A DNA stretch of 64,000 nucleotides from Liolophura sinensis (lineage: Eukaryota; Mollusca; Polyplacophora; Chitonida; Chitonidae): assembly GCF_032854445.1 (NCBI RefSeq), contig NC_088301.1, positions 53,927,187 to 53,991,186 on the forward strand, in the 5' to 3' direction. A program made the position numbers and the translations under genes. Position 1 is the first letter of the stretch. Every line of letters begins with the position of its first letter. Shown in pieces: positions 25,241 through 36,687 of this stretch. The notes beneath the pieces were generated by a model. It had not been told where the DNA came from and did no database searches. It saw only the letters and a list, made by a program, of their open reading frames with translations.

Positions 25241-28149
25241 ATTGCAAAAAATATTCGATTTCCTCAGTTATGTTACTGAAAGGCCTGCATGCATTGTTCA
25301 ACCAATTTTAAGTTCTGGTTATGAGAAGATCATGTATCCTCTCGCAACTGACTGATCAACAACCAGTCTATGCCACCAAATTACTGGTAGTGTATGAAGG
25401 AATCAAGTTTTGTGAGACACAATACTACCATGTGTTATTAAAATACAGCATACATACTGGGTGGCCCCATAAACATAAGCTTTTAAGAGTGGAAGATTGA
25501 AGTAAAAAGCCGCTGGACCAAAGCTCCAGATGGTCAGTTACCTGAACACTTACAGGAGAGTGGAAAAGTGCACAAAATATGTTTTGATTGGGTCATCAAC
25601 ACTGTAAAGCGCACAAAACAAAAAAAACACTTATTGGTGCCATATTATGTAAAAGAGTAATTCTTACTTGGTGTGCACAGGTACGAGTAGGTCATAGCCT
25701 ATATGCCATATTAACTAACAGGTAGGGCTATCCCCACTGATGTGACCTATATGTGGACGCACATATAGCGTCCTGCTCTGAACAGACACGTTCAAGTTTA
25801 AGTATCAAACCTGTAATGTGCCAATTTTTTTATGTCAGTTTTGCCAGATCAAATCCAGCTAGAATTTGGATCACTTTCAGTCAATTGAAATATCTTTCAG
25901 CTACATATTTGGCTTTTAGATTTGCAGGGTTGAGCTATATTTATATAAAATATATCCAAAAGGTTAGTTAGCTGTCCCCTCTATGCACGAGTTACTATTT
26001 AACATTGGTAACGAAGTTCATAAAATTATGAAGAGGGTCACATTACAACTTGTTGACATTTTAGATCCATTTTAACACTATAATAAATATAAATAGTAAA
26101 TGTACAGCTGACATTTATTAAAAGACAACAATTTGAGATAATTTTGGTACATACAAAGAGTTTATTTGATTTGCTAATATGGGTTTTTGGCCAGAAAGTT
26201 CCAGGCTTGCCTGTTTAATTCAAATCTTACCTCAAGCATCGAAGACATCCCATTATAATGATATTAAGTGCATTAGATTTACTTTGTGTTAGAGAAGGAA
26301 GAGAATAATAGAAATACAGAACAGTAGGGTTTAATCTACCAAAACTGGTTCTCCACTTGCCACAACCACCATGTTACCTTAATGTTGCCCATTTTTCCTG
26401 ATTCTGGGAGTTCTATTGATTTTAGAAATATGTTGAGGTTTGCTTATAACATGGGATGGTATTCTACTGGAAAACTAAGCTTCAGCAACAAAAAATATTT
26501 TTGACATTCATTTGCCTGTTAAAATGCACGTTTGTGGACAAAATTTGAGGCTAGGTGGGGTATTTATTTATTAGATTGTTGTTTTCTGACGTATTTCAGA
26601 ATATTTCACTTTAATGCGACAACGACCAGCGTTATGGTGAGAGGAAAGCTGGCCCATATTACGGTTTCCTGAGTGAAGCCCTGGGGAAAACAACGATCAA
26701 CCACAGGGTGCTGTCAGATCTTTCCAAGTTTGTGTCAGTGATTTGTCACTGATATCACGGTCGTGGCATAATGCATGGAAACGCATATTCACATTGTACA
26801 GTGTATGCGTACGATCATGCAAACTACATACCACACTTAATTATGCTTAATTTACATGCTTCCCTTGTGGCATCGAATATGTATATTTCTTCTTACACTC
26901 TAAGGGCTAAAGTTATTGACATCTATCATATATTTGACATTGGTTTAATATTGTGCTCAAGAATGTTTTACTTTATACCAGAGTGGTCAGGTATATGTGT
27001 ACAAGGTACAGGGCAAGCTTCAATGTGATAATAGCAGAACCAAGCCAGCAGGTGTCTACATACCGATCACTTAGCCAATCAAGACTTTCATGAATGAGCC
27101 AATGAGTTACTCCAATATATAAAACCTACTAAGTGTTATACTAAGAAAAATGTATCATAATTTGTTCTTGAAACACCATTAACAATGCTGTCTAATCAGG
27201 TTTTCTGTGTTGATTTCAGTTAACACTGGCTTTGTGGTTTCAGCACAAGTAATTGGTTTGTTCATTTTTGAAACACAAAGCCTAGCTTTCAAGGAAATAA
27301 AGACCACTTCTGTGGACTAGACATACATGGCTCAGTATACCTAGATGATAAGTTCACAATCAGATACAGATCTTTGAAAAGACAAACAACATATCCAGTG
27401 AGTATCCAGACTTTATTTCTGTGAAGACAGGCATCCATATGGCCAGCATCCAGGCTTACGCCATTGGCACATCTTGGCAAGAATGTGGATCTTACATGAT
27501 GATGACGATGTATACGTATGCAGTTTATTCAGCATCAAGGAAAGTCATCAGCCGTTAAGTCCGTTAGGAATTCATCTGTCAAGTCTGAGGAAAAAGACAA
27601 AACAAAAGATACACGTAATCTTGTAGCTCTGATGTTGTCAGGCAAAAAGCTGGTCTACTTTGAAGTCAAAATTGAAAAACAGACAGATAAAAACTGCCAT
27701 TTCAAACGATAATCAGTTCTTAAAGAATATATGAAAAGTTACGATGAAAAGTCTGGTTTTAAGGAAAATGAAAAAGATTATGAAAAAAAATTTTTTTAGG
27801 CATATTTTACACTTCTGGAATCAGTACATTAGGAAATTCAAAATTATACGTTCAAAATCTGAATACGTGGAAAAAGCAGTATTACTTTAAGTCATGAATG
27901 GGGATAATTATTATACCAAGAAAGCAATCAGAGATTGCAAAGATGTACATATATGTTCCCCCTCCTCTCCAGAGAAATACAAATATAGCCCAATCAGCCA
28001 TTGTGCAGTATTAATATATTTTTAACAGATGGGGTGTACTTGTAGGCAAATGAAACAAAGCAAAAAAGACACACATCACACAGGCTGACAGGTGTGGATT
28101 CAATAACAACATGGACAACTGCATGGCAAGAGAGGCCAGATACTGATAC
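25241..28149. other. Intergenic DNA without a recognised gene
   Basis: AT-rich sequence between the receptor and HROB. It holds a degenerate SINE at about 26561-26745. The reading frame at 27518-27712 (+) is lysine-rich and resembles nothing I know. I see no splice-bounded exon of a known family. Confidence 0.5.
26561..26745 (-). mobile_element. SINE family B, degenerate copy
   Basis: Begins with TATTTATTTATTAGATTG on the + strand, then matches the reverse of family B with many changes (CAGAATATTTCACTTTAATG, CCAGCGTTATGGTGAG, and a CTGTCAGATCTTTCC block). More diverged than the copy at 54953, so probably older. Confidence 0.75.
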
Positions 28150-29250
28150 CTGTTCATCACTTCAGATCATTTTCCAAACTTTGTGTGAGTTCAGGAATCT
28201 TAAACTTAGACACCATATAGTCCATTTAAGATATGTTCGTTGGTTGGTTGCATGCATTCTAAAATAGAAAAGTACCTGCTGGCTCTGTTGAGATTACCTC
28301 CCGAACATACTTTTTACAACAGCGATGTCAAAATTGAGGCTTCTGCACTATGTCACCTGGTCTGACATGCCTACTTTTGCCTCATGTAAACAACTGCACG
28401 TGATGGTGAAAGTACCGAACTGTTGAGCAGTGCACTATTCACAGGTGTTCGTGGGTATTATTATCATCTCTGTCCACGCTCAAGCTGAACCATAGCAATT
28501 AAAATATATTTACACACTCACCTCTTGATTTTGCATAACAGAATTCAGAGGGGATACAAGAATAGTTATCGTGGATAACCAAGACATTAGCTATCTATAC
28601 ACAAGCCCTGTCTCGGTAATGAAGGATAACGTAGAAAGGCGCTTGATCTCGAATGGGTTGCATGGATACCTACACTGTAGCTGAGCAGTATCGGGTATTT
28701 CAGCTAATACGACTGTAGCCAGTAAATTACAGTGGAAGGAAGCCTTTAAGAGCCTGGAGGGAACCCACGTTTCTCGGCAAGCTTCATGGAAACAGGCTTA
28801 CCCACTTAAAGCCAAAGAGAAAACAGCACGAGCTCAGTTCCAGCCTTAACATCATTGATGGAAGGTTAGGTGAGTGCTTTAAACCACTCGATCACAGAGG
28901 GTTCAGTGTAAGAATCCTACCTGTATCCCATATCATACCCCAGATATACATATATCGGTACGTGCAAACAACTACTCAAATAATCAGAATGTGAAAAAAT
29001 AGTCTGACAATGCATCACTTTAGTTTATCTTGCACAATTTGTGTGAGTTTAAGAAACAAATGTAATATGATACATGTCAAAATATATTTTTCACAAACTT
29101 GCCAATCAACAGACCAGAAAATATGCACAAGCACAAATAAATCCTAAAACTGATGAAATAGTGAATAAGTGCACAAATGCAGTTTATTTTGCACACTTTG
29201 TGTGACTTTGAGAATCCTATGCTAAATTATAGCTGACATATGGCTCATAC
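28150..29250. repeat. Degenerate long-period repeat near HROB 3' end
   Basis: A block with ACTTTGTGTGAGTTCAGGAATC (about 28178), CAATTTGTGTGAGTTTAAGAA (about 29036) and CACTTTGTGTGACTTTGAGAA (about 29196) recurs. The last two are about 160 bp apart, and each follows a GTGAAAAAATAGTCTGACA-like or GTGAATAAGTGCACAAATG-like stretch. This looks like diverged tandem units inside an old mobile element. The flanking GGACGGACGGATGGACGG (about 29400) and the GTATGTTCCCCCT motifs at about 27950 and 29430 may belong to it. Confidence 0.55.
28590..28915 (-). mobile_element. tRNA-derived SINE-like element, tentative
   Basis: Read on the minus strand from about 28915, it begins CTCTGTGATCGAGTGGTTTA, which resembles a serine or leucine tRNA 5' half with a box A (GATCGAGTGGTT). 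A degenerate B-box-like CTGGAACTGAGC follows about 50 bp later, then a body. I see no second copy in the window to define its ends. Confidence 0.4.
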
Positions 29251-29548
29251 AAATTTCCTCTGAAATATCATTCGCAGAGGAAATATGTGCAAGGGCAGAT
29301 AACTCCTAAATTAGAGTGAAATGTGAAAAAATAACCTGACAGTGCAAAACTATACAGGAACATCAGCTTGCAAACAGAGTTTAAGAATTTGAGCAGGATG
29401 GACGGACGGATGGACGGACTGTGATTGCTGTATGTTCCCCCTAATGAAGATGGGGGACATAATAACTAAATGGACACATAAGGAGATTCCTGTATATACC
29501 AAACCCAACTAAATTCATTGTGGATGGCATAATTATAGAGACATTTTC

Positions 29549-32500
29549 TTATCTACATCCGCTCTTCAACTCACCATCAGGCCATAAGCTGTCGACATTC
29601 ATCTCAGTTGGGTTTCTTCCTGCCAGCGAAGTATTCAGCTCCAAAGGTGTATCACAAGGGGCTACTTCCTTAAATGATCTGGGAGAAAATGCAGAGCTAT
29701 GTCCACTTTGATGTCCCACATCTAATGTAAAACTTGACTGATCAACCGCAAAGTTAGGTCTGCGGCTTTTACTGGGTGGTGGGTTGACTTCCAAGGACGG
29801 CGATCCTAAAGAAGCTGCTTTTGCTCTTAATTTGGCAGGCAACTGAATTGGCACAGATGTCCTTTTGCCAACATCAAAGGATGGTAGAGACACATCTGAG
29901 GGAGATCTCTGCCAGTCTCCTGTCACACCTGTTGAAGTGTGAGGAGAGCCAACACCTGATGACCTTTTAGACTTGAATGTCCACTTCGATTTTGAACACT
30001 GCAAAGGTGTTGTGGCATTCCCAAGAGACTGTTCAGAGCTGTCAGATGAATTTGGCAAGGTGGCATAGGTGGGAATGGCTTGTAAAGGAGAGCGCTGTAT
30101 AGCACTGGTACTTGGAGAAGAGTGTCCAGGTACTGCCTTGTTGTTAGACTGTCCACCTGTAACCCTCGATGCTGGTCTGGAGGCTGCATATTGTGGCACA
30201 GGCATTGTGGCATTACGTGGTGAAGGATGCTGATATTGAGGTTGTGCACAAAACTTGTAGCTATCAGAGTTTCCACTTGCAGATGGTGCAGGTCTTACAG
30301 CCGGGCTAGAAGCCAGAGGTGAGGACAGACTATAAGGAGGCGTAGACGGCACAGAAGATGGCTGGTGCTTCAGTTTAGTCATCCTGTTTGGTGATGTCCA
30401 AGTCTTCGACCTATGTGCTGGAGAAAATGGAACTTGATGACAGGTGTGGGCTCTATACTGAGGCATGCCAGGCTTATTAAGATGTCGGCTAGGAGTTAAA
30501 GATGTCGACTGAGGTACTTTAAACACCTGGTCAGTTTTTGAAGGCCGCCAACCAGACTGTGGTACTAATGGACTACCAAGTTTTGTCATGACTTGACCGA
30601 CACCTGGAGAGCTGTGGACATTCTGGAACAAGGTCGGACTCTGAAGGACACTTTGGATGGGAGTTCCTGGCAGTGAGAGAAGCTGACCAGCTTTGGGGGT
30701 GCTGACGCTTTGCAGTTGGGTCAGCTGTGTCTCCACAGCACTGACTACTTGCAGCAGGTTCTCTGTCTCTCCCTGGGTCACCCTTGCTGTTCCATCCCCA
30801 TTTGAGCGATACACACTCACAACATTGCTCGGAGTGATGTTCAGGTAATGAGTGCGCTGAGACGGACTAATTACACCCACCTTAAACAAATGTATTAATT
30901 AGTTATAAACATCAATTTAGATAATTAAAAGTGTAAAGTGTTACACATGCCTTTAGTTTATATTATGTCCACGATCATGGCCAAACACAATACACTGTGA
31001 TTAAACAATCTCTTAAAGACATGCCATAATTTCACATAAAGAATGTAATACACACTATAATATTTGACAGTGTGACAATGGTCTTAGGGTATAAATATGA
31101 CAGAGTGCCTTGAGTAATGTAAGATTAAAAGCAAAGTTGTGTAATTTTAACACCATACTCAAGAAGTTTACAGTTACAAATTCAGGATTTTTTCAAGATG
31201 GCTTCCTCTCTGATCATATGTGGAAATGTTTTGCAGCAACCTGCGGATAGTCATGAGTCTCCCCTGGGCTCAGCCCATTTCCTCCCACCATATTTATTTA
31301 TTTCATTGGTGTTTTACGCCCTACTCAAGAATATTTTATTTATACAACAGTGACCAGCATTATGGTAACACACCCAATGAAATAAATAAATAAATAATAG
31401 ACAATGTAAGGATGGAGGAAACCAGACTGTCCCGAATAAATCACAAAGATAGTTACCAAGTTTAGCACAAATACTCAGTTTTCCACACATGCAGCAGTCA
31501 ATCAATACAATTTATTTCTATATCGTATTTTAATGTCATACTCAAGAAGTTTTACGTTACTGAATGCCAGCCACATGTAAGTTATGAATGAATGAAACCA
31601 GTGGGCCATGAGTAACTCACCATTCTACTGTGAGTTACTCACCAACCTTTGCCAGCAACTCACCAACCCATGGTTAGTTACTCCCCAACCCATACTCCTT
31701 ACAGCACATGTGCTGCTCTCTACACTCAGTTTACATCATTGGCACCAATAGCATTCAGCATAACATTGTTTCAGGTGTGGTTAGAGTTATGTTGTGCACA
31801 CTGTAGATAAAGAGAATGTAAGGAGAGTGTCCGTAACATTTGCCGGCAAATCACCAACCTATGGTGAGATAGTTACTCACCAACCTTTGCAAGTTACTCA
31901 GCAGCCTGTAAATTACAGGAATGAATGAATGAATGATTATGGCTTTATGCCACATTGTGAATATATCAGCCATATCAGGGCGAGTGAGTTACTGGAAAAC
32001 TCAATATTATGACACAAAAGTATATCACACTCGTGGAAGGAAATCAGTCTCCAGCAAGCTTCTTGTAAGATCACACGAGAACCAATTGAATCACATTAAT
32101 GTGATTAAAGATTCCAAAACCAGTGGAATCAGGAGAGCCTAGAATTGTGCGGAACCCAGAGTTCATCATCCGGCTATCCTTACAAGATTTAGTTGGGAAA
32201 TTTTTTCTTTCATACTGGAGAATAAAAAAGATTGGTTCATAATCAGGCAATCCTTATAAAATCCATTGAACCGTACCCCAACCAGGTCATAAAAAATAGG
32301 GCAGATCAGCCAGGACTTTTTTTCTTTCATGCAGCTCAAAATTTTGACTACTGACTTACCTGTTTGAGGACAAGAACAACACCCTGCTGAAACTGTAACT
32401 CAGACTCTTTCAACAGCTCTCGATGGGCCGTGCCTTGCATTTTGCCTGAAAAAGTAAAACAAAATATCACCATAAAAGGCAACTACTGCTTAGGACATTC

Positions 32501-35500
32501 CATCAGTACTATCTATATTATATATCTATTCTTCGCTATGTTAGCTCACCTGGGTAGGTAAGGTTGTAGATAGAGGTATGGGGATGTAATTACATACACA
32601 AAAGGTTATAACAACATTTACCTGTCTTATCTCGAAGAACGACAAAGCCATCTGTACCCTGAATATCCAGAGTTTCAACAACGACAAACAGAAGGGGCAC
32701 CTTGCCATTAGGGAGGTGCTTCAGCCTTGCCTGAGAAAGATAAATACATACAGATTGACTTCACTGAATAATAAGCTGCTGCTCCAATTACGTACTTTCA
32801 TATATGTATTTTCTTCACACTATGCTGTTGCTTAAACATAGTGTACAACTTCTAATGTTTCAGCCCAGCTGGACACTATTTTTTACGTTATTACACAATA
32901 TGGTTACTGTATGGGATTAAAATACATTGTATACAGTATTTATATAAAGAAAACATTAATGTTCTAATTTTTTCAGTTTATTTCACAGTGAAATGCAGTT
33001 TTCATGGTCCTTAAGATTACCACAAACAATTAAAATCAGACTAATGTGTGCAGGAAACCTACATAATAATCTATGAAGAAATTGTATACATTGCAAAATA
33101 CTTAAAAAACTGGCTTTAGAAAAAAAAACATAGAATGAGGCATTGAAGTGTTAACTTCTTTGGTCTAGTAAATGATCTTAGACTCAAGTGAACAGACTAT
33201 AAAAGAGTTATAAAAGCTGAACAACAGAACAACCTAATTACATGTATCACAGGTAACCTCCACTTTCTACATCTCTAACTTCACAAATTCTGAATCATAA
33301 TATTACACAGAAAACAATAATGATTATCTTAAGCCATATTTTACACTCTTAAGGCACTTAATTTCTTGCATACCTTGCTGACAGTGTCTGCAATAGAGAA
33401 CTTCTTCAGAATAAGCTGGCCATCTTCACCCAAATCATGCTGTAACATCTTCCAAGGAGCTTCAAGAAAGACGTCTTCGGCACTGGACTGTGAGGGGGCA
33501 ATAGGTATATCCTAGCAGGGACATTAAACAGAAGTAAGTAAACAGGATATTTCATGAAATCAGAAAACAATTTGTCCGTTTACAGTTTGTGGAGAAATGT
33601 TCATGTCAAATTACACGCGCACAACTTCTCGTGAATTTTACTGTGTGCATATACCACATTTAATAAAATAACAATGTAGTACATTATATGTTATATTTTT
33701 TTTTCATAAATTAAAAGTAAGACTCTTGCCATGCATATTACAACAGTGGTTAGAAAAGCAATGCAAATGTACAAAGCTGTGTGTAAAGTATGTTATCAAC
33801 CTAAGGTACAGAACCCAAATGAGTCCAAAACATCAAACCTACTTAAATCACAGCTTAATTTACACAAGGATACATTTTGCAACATTAAACGGACCTGTCA
33901 TTAATCATGATGGAATGAACTGACCTGTTTTTTTGGAGATTTTGGAACATTAAGCACAAGCACTGGAGCAGATTGAAGATCTTGACCTGGAACCTGATTT
34001 TTATGGCAAACAAAAATATAGACAAATTATTGTTGGCAAGCTTTGAAATACGAATCAGACCCTCCCTGGATACGATATATAAACATCAAAACTTCAGATA
34101 AAGTAATGTGTGTTTTGTAACCCAATGATACATATCATATACTCATAGCCAACAACTAACATACAAGTAACTTTGTCCTTCAATAAGCCAAAATTCAAAT
34201 TTCAGGAGTCTTACTGCTAATATACATGAACATGATTTTACGATTGTCTGTAGACTGAAAATGTGTGCTGCATTATCTCGCCTGTGTGAACTCCTGAAAT
34301 GTTGATTCGGCTTATTTCCATAACTTTAATTTCAAATTTTCCAGATGTACATCCTATTTTTATCAAAATTTCAAGATGATCCTATATGCAAGTCTCAATA
34401 ATAACTTACAAGTCTAGGCAAAAGTCCAGCAGGCCCTGGAAACTTCCTCTTCATTTTTGACTTCCCATCTGATAAATCTGCTCTGTTTGCATCTACATGT
34501 ACTTCCTCAATATGGCCGAAACTTTTCCTCTCAGGCTGACCCATCATAGCATGTCCCTCTTGTGGCAATGTTGATACATCCAGAAAATGGCATGTGGCAG
34601 CCTGATCTCTCGGATGACAGGTGTCAATTCTATTGGTATGCACTGATTTGTTCCCATAGTATGGTGAATCAGACCCGAGTCTATTAAAAGTTTGCAACAC
34701 ACTCACACTATTAGCACGTCTTCCAAAACTGCCCTTGTTTTGAATACCAGCTTCAGGGCTCATCTGGTTTCCAGATGCCACAGAGGTATTCCGCACGATC
34801 ATTTGTTCTTCAGGCTCTTTAGATCCAGTTTCGGACTGAAAGGTAAGACTAAGTTCCAAATCAAATTCACTACTCTGAGTCAAATTAAATATATCATGCA
34901 GGGTCTCTGCACCAGCATCTGGCTTCTGCATGTCATGAGTTGCTAGATTTTCACTTGGCACAGGTTTACCCTGCATTTCTGTTTCATCTGTTCTCTGGAG
35001 TTCTTGGTTATTACCCTGAAATAAAATAACAGGGCTCCCTCTGCCTGAATCAAGAGATGCAGGAAAATTTGCATCTTTTCTAGGCTGCTGTTCAACAACA
35101 CCTGACTTGTTACTTTCCACCTGAGCTTGTGAGATAGTATTAAATTGTGGAAGGCTATCCCCAAGTGGTAAGTTCTGAAAAATAAAGATGATAGAGGATG
35201 GCTAGTAAATTGGTAGTAAAGTAAGTGGGAAAGCCATACTCTGAAACCATACATGTACCACTTGAACAAAGTTTTGGGCTATAACACAAAGGAAATTTTT
35301 TACATGCAATAAATTATTCTAACTGTAATTCTGACATATTAATTTGTGGAGGTTTCTCTACCTAAATTTCTCAAATGCATTGCCTGAATCAGAATTACCA
35401 CTTTACAAACCACTCTGCAAATGCAAGGCTGTTTAGAAGACAAAATTGATACCTCTGTTGGTTGCCCAGTAGCCCCGTATAGGTATTACACTCCTCTCTT

Positions 35501-35692
35501 CAATAATTTGACCAGTAACAAACAGTTTCAACAACCTAAACTTTGCAACTCCTGAGGAACTGCAGCAAGTGTCTCCACATGATGTTGTTGCAACAAGTCA
35601 CAAGAATTCACTTTTATGGCTATAAAAACACTCATTTTTCATAATAAACCAACCTCCCAGAATTCTTCATCATCGTCTGGAATTTCAAACAT
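29549..35692 (-). CDS. HROB: Homologous recombination OB-fold protein (HROB/MCM8IP)
   Basis: Exons from the start: 35692-35654, 35174-34410, 33993-33925, 33511-33374, 32730-32622, 32445-32360, 30880-29549; total about 845 residues. It starts MFEIPDDDEEFWE, then has a long, poorly structured region ending in the motif KRKFPGPAGLLPRL, which is the family landmark (human: RRFPGPAGILP). The OB-fold follows (PWKMLQHDLG, FSIADTVSK, LPLLF-like strand, GTDGFVVLRDKTGKMQGT, GVVLVLKQ, VGVISPSQRTHYLNITP). In vertebrates HROB binds MCM8-MCM9 and helps load or stimulate this helicase in homologous recombination and crosslink repair in the nucleus. The last exon adds a Ser/Pro-rich tail of about 420 residues after the OB-fold, much longer than in human HROB. 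It starts head-to-head with COQ2. Confidence 0.88.
31195..31400. mobile_element. Two SINE family B fragments in inverted orientation
   Basis: 31195-31293 matches family B in plus orientation (TTTTGCAGCAACCTGCGGAT, CCCATTTCCTCCCACCAT). It is cut off and directly joined to a minus-orientation fragment starting TATTTATTTATTTCATTGG, then GTGTTTTACGCCCTACTC and ACCAGCATTATGGTAACA. The second probably inserted into the first. It lies in the last intron of HROB. Confidence 0.75.
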
Positions 35693-36621
35693 TGCAATTT
35701 CAGATGACAGACCAAAAATGGTTTCTGTTACATCAAAATTTCAGGTGGAAGAAAACATCTAGTCCGATAGCCTTCGTCAAAGTTGCCGCCCTCGCCCTCG
35801 CTGGGCCAAAATCCTGTGTACGCAACATGTGATGACGTAGGCTATATCGGCGTTAGGAGACCTGTGTGCTGTCATGTTGATCTTGACCGAAAGTAATGTT
35901 AAATTTGATGTATCCATGAACCAGGTTACATTTGGTGGTATGTTGAGAGTGCCATACTTTTGTTCAGCATTGCTTTGGTACGAATTTGTTTGATTAAGAT
36001 TTTTAACTCAACAACATGAGATTGGTTCACGGACTTTTGCCTGAGTGAGGGACTTGGACTGAGTAATCTACAATAATAAATGTTTTATGTGATTATTTCT
36101 TACCGTACATACTACTGCAGTAGTGGTAACAGCAGTGTTAGATAAGTTTACTTAACTTCTTGTAATTTATTTTAGTCCTAAGCGATGCATTGTCGTCTGA
36201 CGATTTTGTTGCATTTCTACTTATTTAAGGAATGAACAATAATGTGATCTGAGACAATTTTAATCACCGGTACTAGAATATCTAAGAGTAAGTTAAGATA
36301 CTGCAAATGTAGTTGCTCAGCATCGATTCAGATATATGTACTGATTCTGTAAGTAATCCATAGTGTAGATATATGTCAAAGCCAGTATCGTAAAACTATC
36401 TTTTGGAAGTCATCTAGCCTTTAAACTAAAAAATAATTGAATAATTAGTGTACCGTAGTCGAATCAACACCCTCCATGTTTTGAATCCAAACTTCCGACA
36501 AGTGCTAGAAATGTGGTATACATGTAATTACTAAAAATAATGTGCGCATGGTTCAGTAAAATGTTGTTCAGCTGTTATAACAACAAATTGATCTTGAATA
36601 TTATTTTTTTCTTGTTTTCAG
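35693..36621. promoter_or_regulatory. Shared HROB-COQ2 divergent promoter region (inferred)
   Basis: HROB starts at 35692 on the minus strand and the first recognised COQ2 exon starts at 36622 on the plus strand, 0.93 kb apart. The part nearest HROB (about 35770-35870) is locally GC-rich with CpG dinucleotides (GCCCTCGCCCTCGCTGGG), unlike the AT-rich surroundings. This fits a bidirectional promoter. A first non-coding COQ2 exon is implied by the acceptor TTGTTTTCAG at 36621; its donor was not identified. Confidence 0.5.
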
Positions 36622-36623
36622 AA

Positions 36624-36656
36624 ATGGTCAAACTGTGGAAAATAGTGGGAATGTAA
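36624..36656 (+). CDS. Upstream ORF in the COQ2 leader
   Basis: Ten codons plus a stop (MVKLWKIVGM) beginning two bases after the 3' splice site at 36621 and ending 31 bases before the COQ2 start at 36688. It is in a different frame from COQ2. An upstream ORF so close to the main start might lower COQ2 translation; there is no direct evidence that it is translated. Confidence 0.4.
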   Translation: MVKLWKIVGM

Positions 36657-36687
36657 AGCAGTCAGAAAGCACAGAGCCCCCTCCATC

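Noticed and set aside
27518-27712. 64-codon lysine-rich plus-strand frame
   Set aside because: No resemblance to a known family, no clear splice sites, and a composition expected from AT-rich DNA.
22918-29548. A plexin RasGAP domain downstream of the receptor, which would suggest an alternative plexin isoform
   Set aside because: I searched the translated frames for plexin cytoplasmic landmarks and found none.
29923-30276. 117-codon minus-strand frame inside the last HROB exon
   Set aside because: It is a shadow in another frame of the long conserved HROB exon.
34692-35269. Reading frames on both strands overlapping the large HROB exon
   Set aside because: Shadows of the 765-base exon, which joins in phase with its neighbours.
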